From the NCBI RefSeq assembly GCF_901000735.1, contig NC_081542.1, positions 48,890,088 to 48,954,087 on the forward strand: a DNA stretch of 64,000 nucleotides, read 5' to 3'. A program made the position numbers and the translations under genes. Source of the DNA: Corylus avellana (taxonomy: Eukaryota; Streptophyta; Magnoliopsida; Fagales; Betulaceae). Below the pieces are notes generated by a model. That model ran no database searches. It was given only the letters and a program-made list of their open reading frames with translations, and was not told where the DNA came from. Shown here piece by piece: positions 1 through 11,370 of the stretch (position 1 is the stretch's first letter; each line of letters starts with the position of its first letter).

Positions 1-555
1 TCAACAGAATTAAAACTGGCTGTCCAGTTCATCCTCGTGAGCGTGTAATGGGTACACCCACTGGGGTCTTCCATGGACAAAAGCGTAGGAAATTAGTGCT
101 CCTCTGGGTATAACACGTGTCGACGTTCAAGCACGGCAGCCGGAATTTCCTCCATAGCTTGCTGTCTCTTAATACCAGTAGCGCGTGTTTGCGGGTCAGC
201 GTGAAAAACTGAGATCCAACCCGGAATCGCTCGAACGAGACTTCGGGAAGCGCGACGTCCTCGCCGCGAGCGTTGTAGCTAGGGGTCGACCAAGGTGGGC
301 TTGTCGGAGAGTATTTCGATGAAGCTCTGATACGTTGGGACAGGTTTCGACGAGAGTGTTTCTTTCAAGATTGTTAACCTTAAAAGTGTTGCGGAAAAGG
401 AATTTTTAGACGAAGTGGAAGGAATGCAGAGGGACGCAATGCTGGGATAAGAGAGCGAAGTACAAATTCAATGGGTCGTCGAGAAGCATCGTGGCAAGTA
501 GTCTACGCACGGCGGAGATGAGAGGAGGCGACGCCCGCTCCGTAGAAGCCAACAA
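1..555 (-). pseudogene. Relic of a DUF266/core-2 I-branching beta-1,6-GlcNAc transferase-like gene
   Basis: Reading the minus strand in shifting frames gives the conserved stretches of plant DUF266 (GT14-like) Golgi glycosyltransferases in the correct order: RRLLATMLLDDPLNLYF, SQHCVPLHSFHF, YQSFIEILSD, RYNARGEDVALPEVSFERF, RVGSQFFTLTRKHALLVL, LWRKFRLPC, PEEH and finally TLTRMNWTASFNSV at the left edge. No single frame stays open: frame changes and stops lie between the blocks, and no intron signals explain them. It is therefore a decayed gene or retrocopy, cut off by the window start. Family members are type II membrane proteins of the secretory pathway; nothing functional is expected here. 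The match is made from memory of family motifs, not from a search. Confidence 0.75.
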
Positions 556-1682
556 CAGAATTTTTATTTTATTTTTTTATTTTTCATAGTCGACATGTGT
601 CGCGATATTATTGGATATGAGACTGACGGAAAAAACGGTGGTAACAATTTTGCTATTTCTCATAGGCCAGGTATCAAATTTTACTGTTTTACATATATAG
701 GGAGAAAAAAATAAAAAAATGTAAACCGAGGTACTAATAAAGTAGTTAACTCTTTATATGTAATACTATTTATTAGATTGTTATACGATTGATATATAAT
801 TAAGATGACATAACAATAAAAATCGATTGTTAATTTTTTTTAAGCCTTGATTTTCACCGCTACATAATTAAATTATATAACAATTTAGTAAAAAGCATTA
901 CTCATTCTTAATTTGCCAATTTATCACCTGACGGTCTGATTCGGTACCTTGAAGGTGAAATCTTGGAGAAGTGGTTGAGAATGATTGGGCTTTGAAATAT
1001 GCAGGAGCATACGAGACTTGGTACTAGAAAGTTGAGGTCCACTTGCACTTGTTCTAGATATGAACGATGATATCATCGGTCGTTGATGGTCTCAAGAAAA
1101 TTTTTGTAAGGTTGGATACATATATTAGGGCATGGATTTCATAAGCATTCACACAAGTCTGATTAATATTAATCGCCTTAAAAATTACTGATATCGTAAT
1201 GAAACATGGTCAAATTAAAACTCAATTGATCTTGTGAAAGCGAAGTAGAGAGAGAAAGTTTTAGTTGATTGTGGTGAAGGGTGATAGAAGTGTGGATAAG
1301 GGAAAGAAGATCCCTAGCCTATTTGATCAAGTCGGAGACTATTCAAAATTTCAGATTGGCCGGTATTTGAACACCCCTATTTGCACCAATTTGATCATGC
1401 GTAGGACCAATTTTTCCAATTTTTTCATATATATAGGGCTTGGGCCGAGGGACTATGCAGGACTGAATGCCTAGGCCTGCCGAACGTAATAATGCCAGCC
1501 TAACAAGGCAACGAGCCCAATCCACTTAGTTTGCCAGGTAAAGCAGGAGATCCGTGAAGCACTAAATTAGTGTGTTTATTTGATCTATACACTCATCTTT
1601 GCATGTTGCTACATTAAGCACTAAAGATAGGTCTCCAAATAATTAAGAGAGAGATACAAGTTCTCGTTATTTTATTACATAT
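556..1682. other. Intergenic, no gene seen
   Basis: AT-rich sequence with short poly-A/T runs. The only open frames are about 60-70 codons and overlap on both strands without recognisable domains. The last five bases (1678-1682, CATAT) are the target-site copy left of the gypsy element. Confidence 0.6.
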
Positions 1683-2124
1683 TTATGCAGATATAGTTTA
1701 GAACGGCTTATCTTATCTTATCTTATTGTATCTTTTAGTCTTTTATTAGGTTTCTTTGTTAGTCGTTAATTCTATCTTATCTTTCAGCCTTTATTTGAAT
1801 TAGGTTTCATTGTTAGTCTTTTATTTGGTTTAGTTGTCTTTCTTAGACTTCTAAATTAATTTTATTTAATTGTTATTTTAAAATTAGGAGTCTTGGGCTA
1901 TAAATAGATGCTTATAACCTTTAACAATTCAGTTCTCATTGTTTGTTTTGTTTATCAATAAAGATTACTCAGAGTTTGAGTTTCTTCATTGTTTTCCTTA
2001 CAGCATAGATAGTCTCTATTGTTTAAGAAGATTTCTTTGATTCTTGTGATAGTCTCACAATCTTAGAAATATTTACCCATTCAACTTGCTGTTTTCTTGT
2101 TCACCACAATCTTACCCTGCATCA
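1683..2124 (+). repeat. 5' LTR of gypsy copy A
   Basis: It aligns over its full length with 6565-6996. It is 10 bp longer because of an extra stretch in the TTATC-rich start. It begins TTATGCAG where the 3' LTR has TGATGCAG, so the terminal TG has mutated to TT, and it ends in CA. A TATAAATA box lies at 1899-1906 and an AATAAA signal at 1957-1962, giving a promoter and polyadenylation layout. By eye the two LTRs differ at several percent of positions, so the insertion is not recent. Confidence 0.9.
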
Positions 2125-2126
2125 GT

Positions 2127-2138
2127 TGGTATCAGAGC
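2127..2138 (+). other. Primer-binding site, initiator tRNA-Met
   Basis: TGGTATCAGAGC starts two bases after the 5' LTR. It is the complement of the 3' end of plant initiator tRNA-Met, the usual primer for plant LTR retrotransposons. Confidence 0.9.
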
Positions 2139-2155
2139 TCAGTCACTTTCCATGA

Positions 2156-3274
2156 ATGGGGAGAAGCAACCGCTTTGCAGACATGAACGAGGTGTACGTG
2201 CTCACGAAGACAGCATGTAAGGAACAACCGGCGATTCGTTTGAGGCACATGAGTGGTGGACCAAACAATTGTCGTCGCCAACCAAGACCGCAATTCTCGG
2301 AGGCGGAAGGCAAACCTATCGCTGAACTTTGGCAACACACGGAGGATCAATTTAGGGCTATGAGGGATCAAATTGAAGACCTCACTACCCAATTATCCAA
2401 CTTGTGTGGTCAACATGGGAACGGATCTAGAAACCCGTTTGCGGAGCGTCGAACGCATGGACGTCAGCACCTTGCATAAGCTCATGCCAATCGGCGGGTA
2501 AGTAGATTCGAACTCAAAATTTCAAAATTCGATGGGGATCTAGAATCAGACGAATTTCTGGATTGGGTGTTGGCCGTTGAAGAAATTCTTGATTTCAAAG
2601 GGGTGCCCGACGATCGACGAGTTTCTTTAGTCGCAACCAAATTCCGGGGAAAAGCAGGGGCATGGTGGCAGCAATTGAAGCAATCTCGAGGGCGGCAAGG
2701 CAAGACGAAGATCAACAAGTGGGAGAAACTGTTGAAGTATATGAGGCCAGCCTTTTTACCCTATAATTATACTCGAACCATGTATCAAAAGCTGCAAAAC
2801 TTGAGCCAAGGGTCAAAGTCCGTGGACGAATACACGGAAGAATTTTACAAGTATCTAACACGTGTTGATCTAGCCGAAACCGACGATCAATTAGTGTCAC
2901 GATACATTGGGGGTTTACATCACCAAATTCAAGACTCGTTAAACCTCTTTGACCCAAAGAATGTGTCGGAAGCCCATCAAAGAGCACTCTTGCTTGAGAA
3001 AACGGCCTCACGAGGGTCCTATGGAATTTTTGGCCGTGGAACCGGGGGAAGCACAAACCGATCAAGCGGGCCATTCACGGCTCGAAGCCCCACGCAAACC
3101 CTAACTCAAAACCGGATCCCAACCACAATGGGTCCATCCAACCGAGGGGCAACTATGAGTGGCCCTAAATGCTTTCAATGTGAAGAATCAGGCCATCGAA
3201 TGTCGGATTGCCGAAAAGGGGACAAATACGGTAAGGGTTTACTTATTGAGTCAGGAGATGCCTTCGATGAATAA
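2156..3274 (+). pseudogene. gag of gypsy copy A (stops at 2477 and 3272)
   Basis: One reading frame runs from 2156 through a TAA at 2477-2479 to another TAA at 3272-3274. The middle part is a Retrotrans_gag capsid domain (WVLAVEEILDFKGVPDD, KAGAWWQQLK, YTEEFYKYLTRVD). The C-terminal part holds a CCHC zinc knuckle, CFQCEESGHRMSDC, at about 3171-3212. The frame continues for about 30 acidic codons past the second stop, so the natural protein was longer. Both stops fit loss of a CAA or similar codon by C-to-T change. The product would have packaged the RNA into particles; this copy cannot make it whole. Confidence 0.85.
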
Positions 3275-3439
3275 GGTGAGGATGAGGAGTATGACACCAC
3301 CGTTGAGGACCATGGGAACGATGACGAAGAATTTGTATCCGAAGATGATGGTCCTCTTTTGATGATATGACGAATATGCTTAACACCTCTTAAGGAGGAA
3401 GGTGACGATGGGCAGCGCCACAATCTTTTTCACTCCACA

Positions 3440-3783
3440 TGCACTATAGGGGGAAAAGTATGAAAACTTATCATCGATGAAGGCAGTTATGAAAACGTGG
3501 TGGTGGAAGAAGCGGTCCGAAAATTAGCCCTTGAAATAGAAAAACATCCTACACTATACCGCTTGGAGTGGCTCAAGAAGGGAAACGAGGTAATAGTATC
3601 CAAATGTTGCCTTGTAACTTTTTCAATTGGATCAAGATATAAAGACAAAACTTAGTGTGACGTGGTGGCTATGGATGCATGCCACTTATTGCTAGGAAGG
3701 CCTTGGCAATATGATAGGAATGCTCATCATGATGGAAGGAAGAACACCTATAGTATTTTGGTTGATAATATAAACTCACTCTT
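3440..3783 (+). pseudogene. Aspartic protease region of gypsy copy A
   Basis: The frame reads KLIIDEGSYENVVVEEAV, then DACHLLLGRPWQYDR at about 3671-3715, which are landmarks of the plant gypsy protease. A TAG at about 3652-3654 breaks it; the pattern suggests a former TGG. The frame then has to shift near 3765 to enter reverse transcriptase. The region between gag and this block (3275-3440) has further stops. Confidence 0.7.
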
Positions 3784-5484
3784 TTGCCTAATCCGGGAGA
3801 CAAACCTAAACCTTCTAAAGGGGTGGGCCAAAATCTCTTGGCTAAGAGGGAATTCATTAAGGAGATGCGTGATTCCAATCAAGTATATGTCCTAGTTGGG
3901 AAGGAATGCACTCCCACGGAGGAGGAGGTCCCGGTTGCAATCAAGGGATTAGTGGAGGAGTTTGCCGATGTGTTCCCGAAAGAATTACCCGAAGAGCTGC
4001 CGCCTTTTTGCGACATTCAACACCAAATCGACTTGGTGCCCGGTTCTAATCTCCCCAACCGACCGCACTACCTCATGAGTCCCAAGGAGCATGAAGAGCT
4101 ACGCCGACAAGTGGAAGGGTTATTAACCAAGGGACATATCCGGGAAAGCTTGAGCCCATGTGCAGTTCTAGCTTTGCTTACACCTAAGAAAGATGGATCA
4201 TGGAGAATGTGTGTCGATAGCCGCGCCATCAATAAGATCACAGTAAGGTATAGATTTCCTATTCTTAGATTAGATGACTTACTAGATCAATTGAATGGGG
4301 CAACAATATTTACAAAGTTAGACTTGAAGAGTGGGTACCATCAAATTTGGGTACGGGTTGGTGACGAATGGAAGACCGTGTTCAAGACACATGAAGGACT
4401 CTACGAATGGTTAGTAATGCCGTTTGGCTTATCTAATGCCCCTAGTACCTTTATGAGAGTTATGAATCAGGCATTCCGCCCATTCATTGGAAAGTTTATA
4501 GTCGTCTACTTCGACGATATCCTCATATATAGCTCTACCATTGAGGAGCACCTTCAATATATATGTTAGGTACTAAGTGTCTTGCGCAAGGAGAAATTTT
4601 ACGCAGCCCCGGCAAAATGCAATTTCATGACGGAATCCTTTCTTTTTCTTGGGTATGTGGTGTCCAAGGACGGGTTAGCGGTGGATGAGTCAAAGATAGC
4701 AGCAGTTCGGGATTGGCCTCTCCCCACTACACTACATGAGGTCCGCAGTTTTCATAGGTTAGTATCTTTTTATCGGCGCTTTATTTACAACTTTAGTACC
4801 ATATTAGCACCGATTACGAATTGCATGAAGGCGGGTAAATTCTCGTGGAGTGAAGCAGCCACCACCGCCTTCGAGTTGATCAAGGTCAAATTGACCACCG
4901 CTCCCTTACTAGTCATTCCAGATTTCGACATACCTTTTGAGTTGCATTGTGATGCATCAAAAGTAGGCATTGGAGCGGTACTCAGCCAAAAAGGCAAACC
5001 GGTGGCCTATTTCAGTGAGAAGTTAAAGTGTGCTCAACTCAATTATAGCACTTATAATATTGAGTTCTACGCATTAGTACAAGCATTGAAACATTGGAGC
5101 TCATACCTCGCCTACAACAACGTCATTTTGTACTCGGACCATGAAGCACTTAAACACCTCAGCAGTCAAGATAAACTGTCATCTCGGCATGCTAAATGGC
5201 TTGTCCAACAATTCAACTTCACAATCAAGCACAAGTCCGGAGCATTGAATAAAGTGGCAGATGCCCTCAGCCGGAAATCATCACTATTAGTCACCATGAA
5301 AACAGAGGTACTCGGTTTTGAATTATTAAAAGATTATTTGTCTAGTGACCCAATTTTTGGTCCTATTATTGAGGAGGTGTCATCGGGCGAGCGAAGAGAC
5401 TTCAATTTGTGTAATGGGTTCCTATTCAAAGGTACCCAATTATGCCTTCCTAAAGGTAGTCTTAAGGTTGAAAATCATCCATGA
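3784..5484 (+). pseudogene. Reverse transcriptase and RNase H of gypsy copy A
   Basis: The frame holds the RT fingers and palm ([41 protein letters not shown]) and the catalytic YFDD motif within [11 protein letters not shown] near 4507. A TAG at 4567-4569 interrupts the palm/thumb. The same frame resumes (FYAAPAKCNFM, FLGYVVS) and runs through RNase H with its acidic residues in HCDASKVGIGA, YNIEFYALVQA and YSDHEALKHL. Near 5462 one extra T relative to copy B shifts the frame. The stop at 4567 is also present in copy B and so predates their separation. Confidence 0.9.
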
Positions 5485-6583
5485 GCGCCATTATGAAGGT
5501 CACATGGGAAGGGATAAAACATTACAACTGGTGGCGGACCAGTTCTATTGGCCAAGTATGCGGAAAGAAGTAGACCAATTTGTGAAGAGCTGCAAAATAT
5601 GTCAAGTGTCCAAGGAGTCGGCTACTAATGCCGGGTTATATATGCCCCTTCCTATTCCGGAAGGGCCATGGACCAACGTGAGCATGGACTTCGTGGTAGG
5701 CTTACCTAAAACCCAAAAAGGTAATGATTCAATCTTTGTCGTTGTTGATAGATTTTCAAAAATGGTGCATTTCATTGCGTGCAAGAAGACCGCCGATGCG
5801 GTGAATGCCATCCAATTGTATTTTAGAGAGGTCTACCGCCTCCATGGCCTGCCATTGTCTATCGTATCCGACCGCGACACAAGGTTTCTTAGCCACTTCT
5901 GGCACTGTTTGTGGAGGTTATCCTATACTAAGCTCGATTTCAGCAGTGCATATCATCCACAGATGGACGGACAAACAGAGGTCGTTAACCGATCATTGGG
6001 AGCCATACTTCGAAGCTTGGTGGGGGAGAATATCAAATCATGGGATCAAAAATTGTTCCAAGCCGAGTTCGCCTACAACCGTTCCACTAACCGGAGCACT
6101 GGCCTTAGCCCATTTACCATCATTTATGGGAGTAATCCTCGTGCCCCACTGGATTTGGTACCTCTTCCCGATTTAAAGCGACCGCATGCTACAACTGAGG
6201 ACTTAATAGCTCAGATACACGCAGGTCACAAGTTCACCATCCAGAATTTACAGCAATCTACCGCAAAGTATAAGGAGGATGCGGATAAAAAGTGCCGTGC
6301 CATTGAGTTCGAGGAAGGGGATTTTGTGTAGGCTGTGTTAACTAAAGATAGGTTTTTTGTTGGCGAGTATAACAAGTTGGCTGCCCGCAAGATTGGTCCG
6401 GTAGAGATTATAGAGAAGATCAATTCAAATGCCTATTGGTTGAACCTACCTAGTCATATCAAGACATCTGACGTTTTCAATGTCAAACACCTTGTACCAT
6501 TCATCGGTGATTCACCGAATGACGATCCGAATTCGAGGTCGAATTCTATCCAACCTGGGGAGAATGATGCAGATATAGTTTAG
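5485..6583 (+). pseudogene. Integrase of gypsy copy A
   Basis: After the 1-nt shift the frame reads the HHCC zinc-binding part (ERHYEGHMGRDKTLQL, SCKICQVSK) and the DDE core (SMDFVVGLP, IVSDRDTRFLSHFW, DGQTEVVNRSLG). It stops at a TAG (6329-6331) where GDFVW is expected, then the same frame resumes with KLAARKIGPVEIIEKINSNA and DVFNVKHLVPF. The C-terminal part has no chromodomain that I can recognise, so I do not assign a gypsy lineage. Confidence 0.88.
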
Positions 6584-6996
6584 AATGGCTTATCTTATCT
6601 TATCTTTTAGTCTTTTATTAAGTTTCTTTGTTAGTCGTTTATTCTATCTTATCTTTCAGCCTTTATTTGAATTAGGTTTATTTGTTAGTCTTTTATTTGG
6701 TTTAGTTGTCTTTCATAAACTTCTAAATTAATTTTATTTCATTGTTATTTTAGAATTAGGAGTCTTAGGCTATAAATAGATGCTTATAGCCTTTAACAAT
6801 TCAGTTCTCATGGTTTGTTTTGTTTATCAATAAAGATTACTCAGAGTTTGAGTTTCTTCATTGTTTTCCTTAAAGCATAGATAGTCTCTATTGTTTAAGA
6901 AGATTTCTATGATTCTTGTGATAGTCTCACAATCTTAGAAATATTTACCCCTTCAATTTGCTGTTTTCTTGCTCACCACAATCCTACGCTGCATCA
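6565..6996 (+). repeat. 3' LTR of gypsy copy A
   Basis: Starts TGATGCAG directly after a purine tract (GGGGAGAA, about 6557-6564) and ends CATCA, followed by CATAT. It carries the same TATAAATA box (about 6770) as the 5' LTR. Because it points rightward into the 3' end of A1, any promoter activity would be antisense to that gene. Confidence 0.92.
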
Positions 6997-7210
6997 CATA
7001 TTAAGCATGCAAGCTCATACAGAATGTGATGATAACGCATCTGTTACATTTTCTTTTTGATGATGAGAACTAAAGGTACACCATTATGTAACAAAATCAC
7101 AACCTCACTCCAAAAAAAAAAAAAAATCATGAAAGTAGTTATTGCTTCTTGCTGGCTAACCTGTGAGTTACACGAAACTCTCAGATCAAATCTCAATAAA
7201 TCATGCCCTT

Positions 7211-10200
7211 TCAGCCCTTGAAGAAATGAGGAAGGAGTTTCAGGATAGGAACCCTCTTCAATATTTTCTTCAAAAGGGAATGCACACCTCTGGTGAATGC
7301 AATGTACAAGGGGAACTGCATAAGCGCAAACACAGCAACGGGAAGGAATGCAGCAGTGTAAATCAGACTCGACGTCCATCTTCTCTTCTCCAGGCGAATG
7401 ATGAGCAGAATAGTCGCCGTGAAAGAAAGCATGGTGGCTGTCACGGAGAAGAAGAGTAAGGAGAAGCCGATCATCAGCTTCGAAGGGAGAGATCTGTGGA
7501 AATCTTCAAGCTCAAAAGGAGACGAGAGAATCAAGAGGAACGTTACGACGGAAGTCAAGGAGCTCGCAAGGGAGACCACGTCCATGACGGTGAAGAACAA
7601 GAAGAATGGACTGTTAAGGAAATGTGGTTGGCCACTGTCATCGTTGCCTCCCGGGACAGTGTAGGCAGCCGCAAAAACAACAGTGGCAACGAGAACGGAG
7701 ACCGCAGAGCACGACTGCGAGGTCTCCTTTGTCCACCTTTGGGCCCTCTTGAGAAGGTCAGCGTGATTCAATTTGAAGAGCTCATCTGCAGTCTTATTGT
7801 CATTGTTGCGGTGAATGACATAATGATCGGGAATTATCTTTTGCACACGCTGCATGCGTGGTCACAATGTATAAGAATATGAAATTTTGCCATGCATGTG
7901 TTAAAAAACAAAATATGATATCATCTTAGATATATCATAATAAATTATTAGTTATCTCATACATTAAAAAGAAAAAAGAATGATGAATTTAATAATTAAT
8001 TACCTTAAGCCATTTCAACTCCTCTTGCAATTGGAGTGCAGGACCAGCTCTGGTTCCTCCATCATAGTCCTTCATGTCTGCGACGTGATGCAAAATAGTG
8101 TAGCCTCTCTTATCGATCCTTGAAACCAACCTACGGTCCATTATTATTTTCATATTCTTTACACGACGAAAGATTTCCCTTTGACGGTGGCCAATGGCCA
8201 CATGCAATATGTTTTCCTCATCCTGACTAACGTGCTCAATTGCTTGAGGATGCACTTCAAGTATCTCATCAAATATTTCTTGTATTCCTTTGCTTGCCGC
8301 AATAAGCAATGGGGTGTAAGGTTCCCGATTTCTCTCACATCGTTCTTCCTCCCCTCCTCCTTTGATGGATGATTGCTCCCCTTTTTCTGATCCTTCGCCT
8401 CCTTTGCCTTCTTCTACCCCGCCAACAACATCATCGCTGGCCAAAGAGTCTGCTCTCCCCAAGAAAATCGTCTTTTCTTGTGCTTTAAAATTGTCTGCCC
8501 ACGTAGTATCCATTTTCACTAGCATTTTGGTCAGATTTAGAGCTGATGCATGCGTTCTCTTCATCTTCCAAATTCTGTCGATACTCGGCCATTCTGTCCA
8601 TTGTATATCATGCATGTGTGTGTGTGAGATATATATATAACAACTTCAATTCGACCTAACTTGTAAATCGTTTCTCTTTATATATATTTAGAAAAAATAT
8701 TATGTTGAGCAACATCATATTTAGTGATTGGAAAGGAGGAAAATCATGAGGTCGAACCTTTAGCTAGGCGCCTCCATATAGCACACTGTAATCTTGAAAT
8801 TGCTGCAGTTTTGTGTAAATTACATGGTTAGATGATATTTCTAATAGTACACAAATGAGGAATATATATAAGAATAAGTGATGAGGGGAAGCTATAATTA
8901 TATAAATCAAGGTAAATAAACATTAAAAAACTAAACCCTATGGAATGGTAATCCATTCCGCATGTGCATCCGTTAGCACTTAGTGGTTCCATTTTTTTGA
9001 GTCATTTTTCAGTATAGTCACGCTAATTAAGAAGAGTTATGTGGGTTCTAAATTGTTAGAATATTAATCAAATGATTTAACTCACTATTTTCTTTCCACT
9101 TAAGGTTTTAAAATAAGTGCCGATGAAAACATAATCTTTAATTTGAATCATGACTTTACAATTTATTCTTTATTTTAGTTAAATATTTTAACTATTGGGT
9201 CTCACTTTTTAAAGAGAAGTTTCAGCATGCATATGTAGAAGTGTTATAATATTAGTTAAATAATTAAATTGATAATTTCCAATCAATTTTTAGATAAGTG
9301 ACAATATAACGTAAAGAGTGGGCCATTGCATAACAGAAAATATGACGAGTGAATGTTAGAAACGAATCCCTTATATTACCAGATTGATTTTTTTTTGATT
9401 GGCCAAGGTTACAGCTACCTTGGCCGTTCTCCAAATCTTCCATAAGTTGACTTGATAGTGTTAGATCAGTTTCATCGTCATCATCGTTGTCGTCGTCATA
9501 ATGATAATGGGAAGGAAGCCCTGTAGTGTTTAATTAAGTTAATCATGTTATTATGTTGGGGAGTTAAAGCTTATATATATAATAATTAATGAAATTATAC
9601 TGATAAAATATTGATTAAATTATTAATTTTTTTATTAAATTAAAATTTTAAAACAAATAATAATTTAACACGCACACAATTATAATGTGATCGATGATAG
9701 ATCTCGTTGTGGACACATACACTTATAAAGCAGAGTCTCCATTTTTCCCATGCGACATGAACTCCTGAAAGCAGATGGCATTTTCGCTAGCAGGTGAAGA
9801 CATGTCGTGTCATATGCTCCCTTTTTTGGTCCAAGTGCCTTGTCCTTTCTTAGTAACCAAGCGGCGGTTTCTGCATCGAAAAGATAAGGGATGGCTAAGC
9901 ATGTTCTATTTGACATTAAGCACAACAAAGTAGATTAGGTTAAACTTTAAAGTTTTATATTAGTTATATTTTAGCTAATAATATCAAGTAATTAAGAGAG
10001 AGATCGAGAGAGAGACCGAAGTGTTGGCCGATGACAGCAATATGGAGAATGGACATGTTGTCATTCCTGTGGAAGTGATCACGTATATTTTCCTCGACAT
10101 ATGCAGCCAAAAATTTGGCCATTTTGAAATGGCCAAGGGCAACAGCCCTATACAGCGGGGTTTCCCCAAGTTGGTTGCGACACTCGAGCAGCTCTCTGAG

Positions 10201-10602
10201 ATGGGCCATATTGTTTCCACTGACTTTGTCAAGCCCATAAATCCCATGGAGTTTACGAATCAAGATCTTTGCTGATTCAACTTTGTCGGTGGCGGCTACC
10301 TCGTGAAGAATAGTGTTACCGTGAATGTTCTTCTTCGACAAGGTTTCGAATACCCTGTCGTTCGGTACGAGACTAAGTAGACGTGTAAGCAGTTCTGTGA
10401 ATTCACTATATGCTGCGATATGAAATGCAGTGTCCCTGTCCACCGTCAGATAATCAAAGAGGTGGCTGGGATATTTCTCGTAGAACTTCGCCATGCCCAG
10501 CCAGTTTCCCTTCAAGACAGCCTGGTAAGGCATCTTCGGCTGTTGAAAGGTCGCCAAACTGACCGCCTCTTCATCTTTCTCAATCTCCAACTCCCTCCCC
10601 AT
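7211..10602 (-). CDS. A1: ankyrin-repeat PGG-domain membrane protein (ITN1/ACD6-type), intact
   Basis: Six exons by hand: 10602-10017, 9870-9721, 9520-9380, 8802-8758, 8593-8004, 7849-7211; all introns are GT-AG, phases match, and the total of 2151 nt encodes 716 aa. Exons 1-2 carry ankyrin repeats (TAFHIAAYSEFTELL, GNTILHEVAATDK, GETPLYRAVALGHF, MSILHIAVIGQHF, TCLHLLAKMP). Exon 3 is an Asp-rich linker and exon 4 adds 15 residues. Exon 5 has two or three more repeats (TPLLIAASKG, NILHVAIGHRQ, YTILHHVADM). Exon 6 is the PGG domain (VPGGND, residues about 569-574) with four hydrophobic segments. Relatives act at the plasma membrane or ER in salt response and immunity; the role here is inferred from family. 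It is the only array member that looks fully intact. Start: first ATG of the ankyrin frame at 10602. Confidence 0.9.
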
Positions 10603-11005
10603 CTCTCTGATTTCTCTCTCTTCTTCTCTTTCACAGTGTCTTTGTGAGATTAATGCTGTACGTGTTTCTTAGACAGCGCGCGATCTGTCAAGTGAGAGTA
10701 CTAGAAACGAATCTTTTTATATATGCTTAGTTTTTGAATATACTTTGCTTCATGAACTAATAAAGTCAGCCTGGTAAGGCATCTTTGGCTGTTGAAAGGT
10801 CGCCAAACTGACCGCCTCTTCATCTTTCTCAATCTCCAACTCCCTCCCCATCTCTCTGATTTCTCTCTTTGTGTCACTTTCACAGTGTCTTTGTGAGATT
10901 AATGCTGTGTTTCTTAGACAGCGCGCGATCTGTCAAGTGAGAGTAGAAACGAATCTTTTTATGTTTAGTTTTTGAATATACTTTGCTTCATCAACTAATA
11001 AAGTC
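10519..11005 (-). repeat. Tandem duplication of the A1 exon 1 start and leader, with a 33-aa upstream ORF
   Basis: The stretch holding the first 28 codons of A1 plus about 160 bp of leader is present twice with a 249-bp shift (ATGs at 10602 and 10851). The upstream copy reads the same first 28 residues from ATG 10851, then runs into the leader and stops at a TGA at 10750-10752. If transcription starts to the right of 10851 it is an upstream ORF ending about 150 nt before the true ATG. The same arrangement exists before A3. Confidence 0.85.
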
Positions 11006-11325
11006 AGGCGCTACAAGTATAAATTAAATAAAGACTAAATTTGATGCTCTAGCTTTTGCACGGAAAATGCACGCTTAAAACCTTTGTTCTAGGATTTTTG
11101 TAAGGGAAGATTGCTACGAATATAGTGTTTTTGGGTCTTCACAATACACGTGTTGTTAAATTAAGATTCAGAATAAGCTTCTTTCTCTCTCAAGGATAGC
11201 TATTACTGTCTCGTGAGTCGTGTGAAACTTTTTTTTTTTTTTTTTTTTTTGTCAAAATTATTATAAACATATATGTATAGTTTTATTTGGAATTTTTTTA
11301 TCTTCATGAAAGACGGTAAAAAGAG

Positions 11326-11370
<45 letters not shown>

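Larger units (their letters stand above)
1683..6996 (+). mobile_element. Ty3/gypsy LTR retrotransposon, full-length but degenerate (copy A)
   Basis: The element has two LTRs (1683-2124 and 6565-6996), a primer-binding site directly after the 5' LTR, a gag-protease-RT-RNase H-integrase order typical of Ty3/gypsy, and a purine tract before the 3' LTR. Identical CATAT flanks at 1678-1682 and 6997-7001 are its 5-bp target duplication. The coding region carries in-frame stops and frameshifts, so it cannot be autonomous. It inserted about 215 bp past the stop codon of ankyrin gene A1, tail to tail. A second copy with the same 3' flank lies at 19080-22026. Confidence 0.95.

Noticed and set aside
7163..7882. 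Plus-strand open frames across the A1 PGG exon (98, 88 and 128 codons)
   Set aside because: They are antisense shadows of the coding exon; similar shadows recur over A2, A3, A4 and A6.
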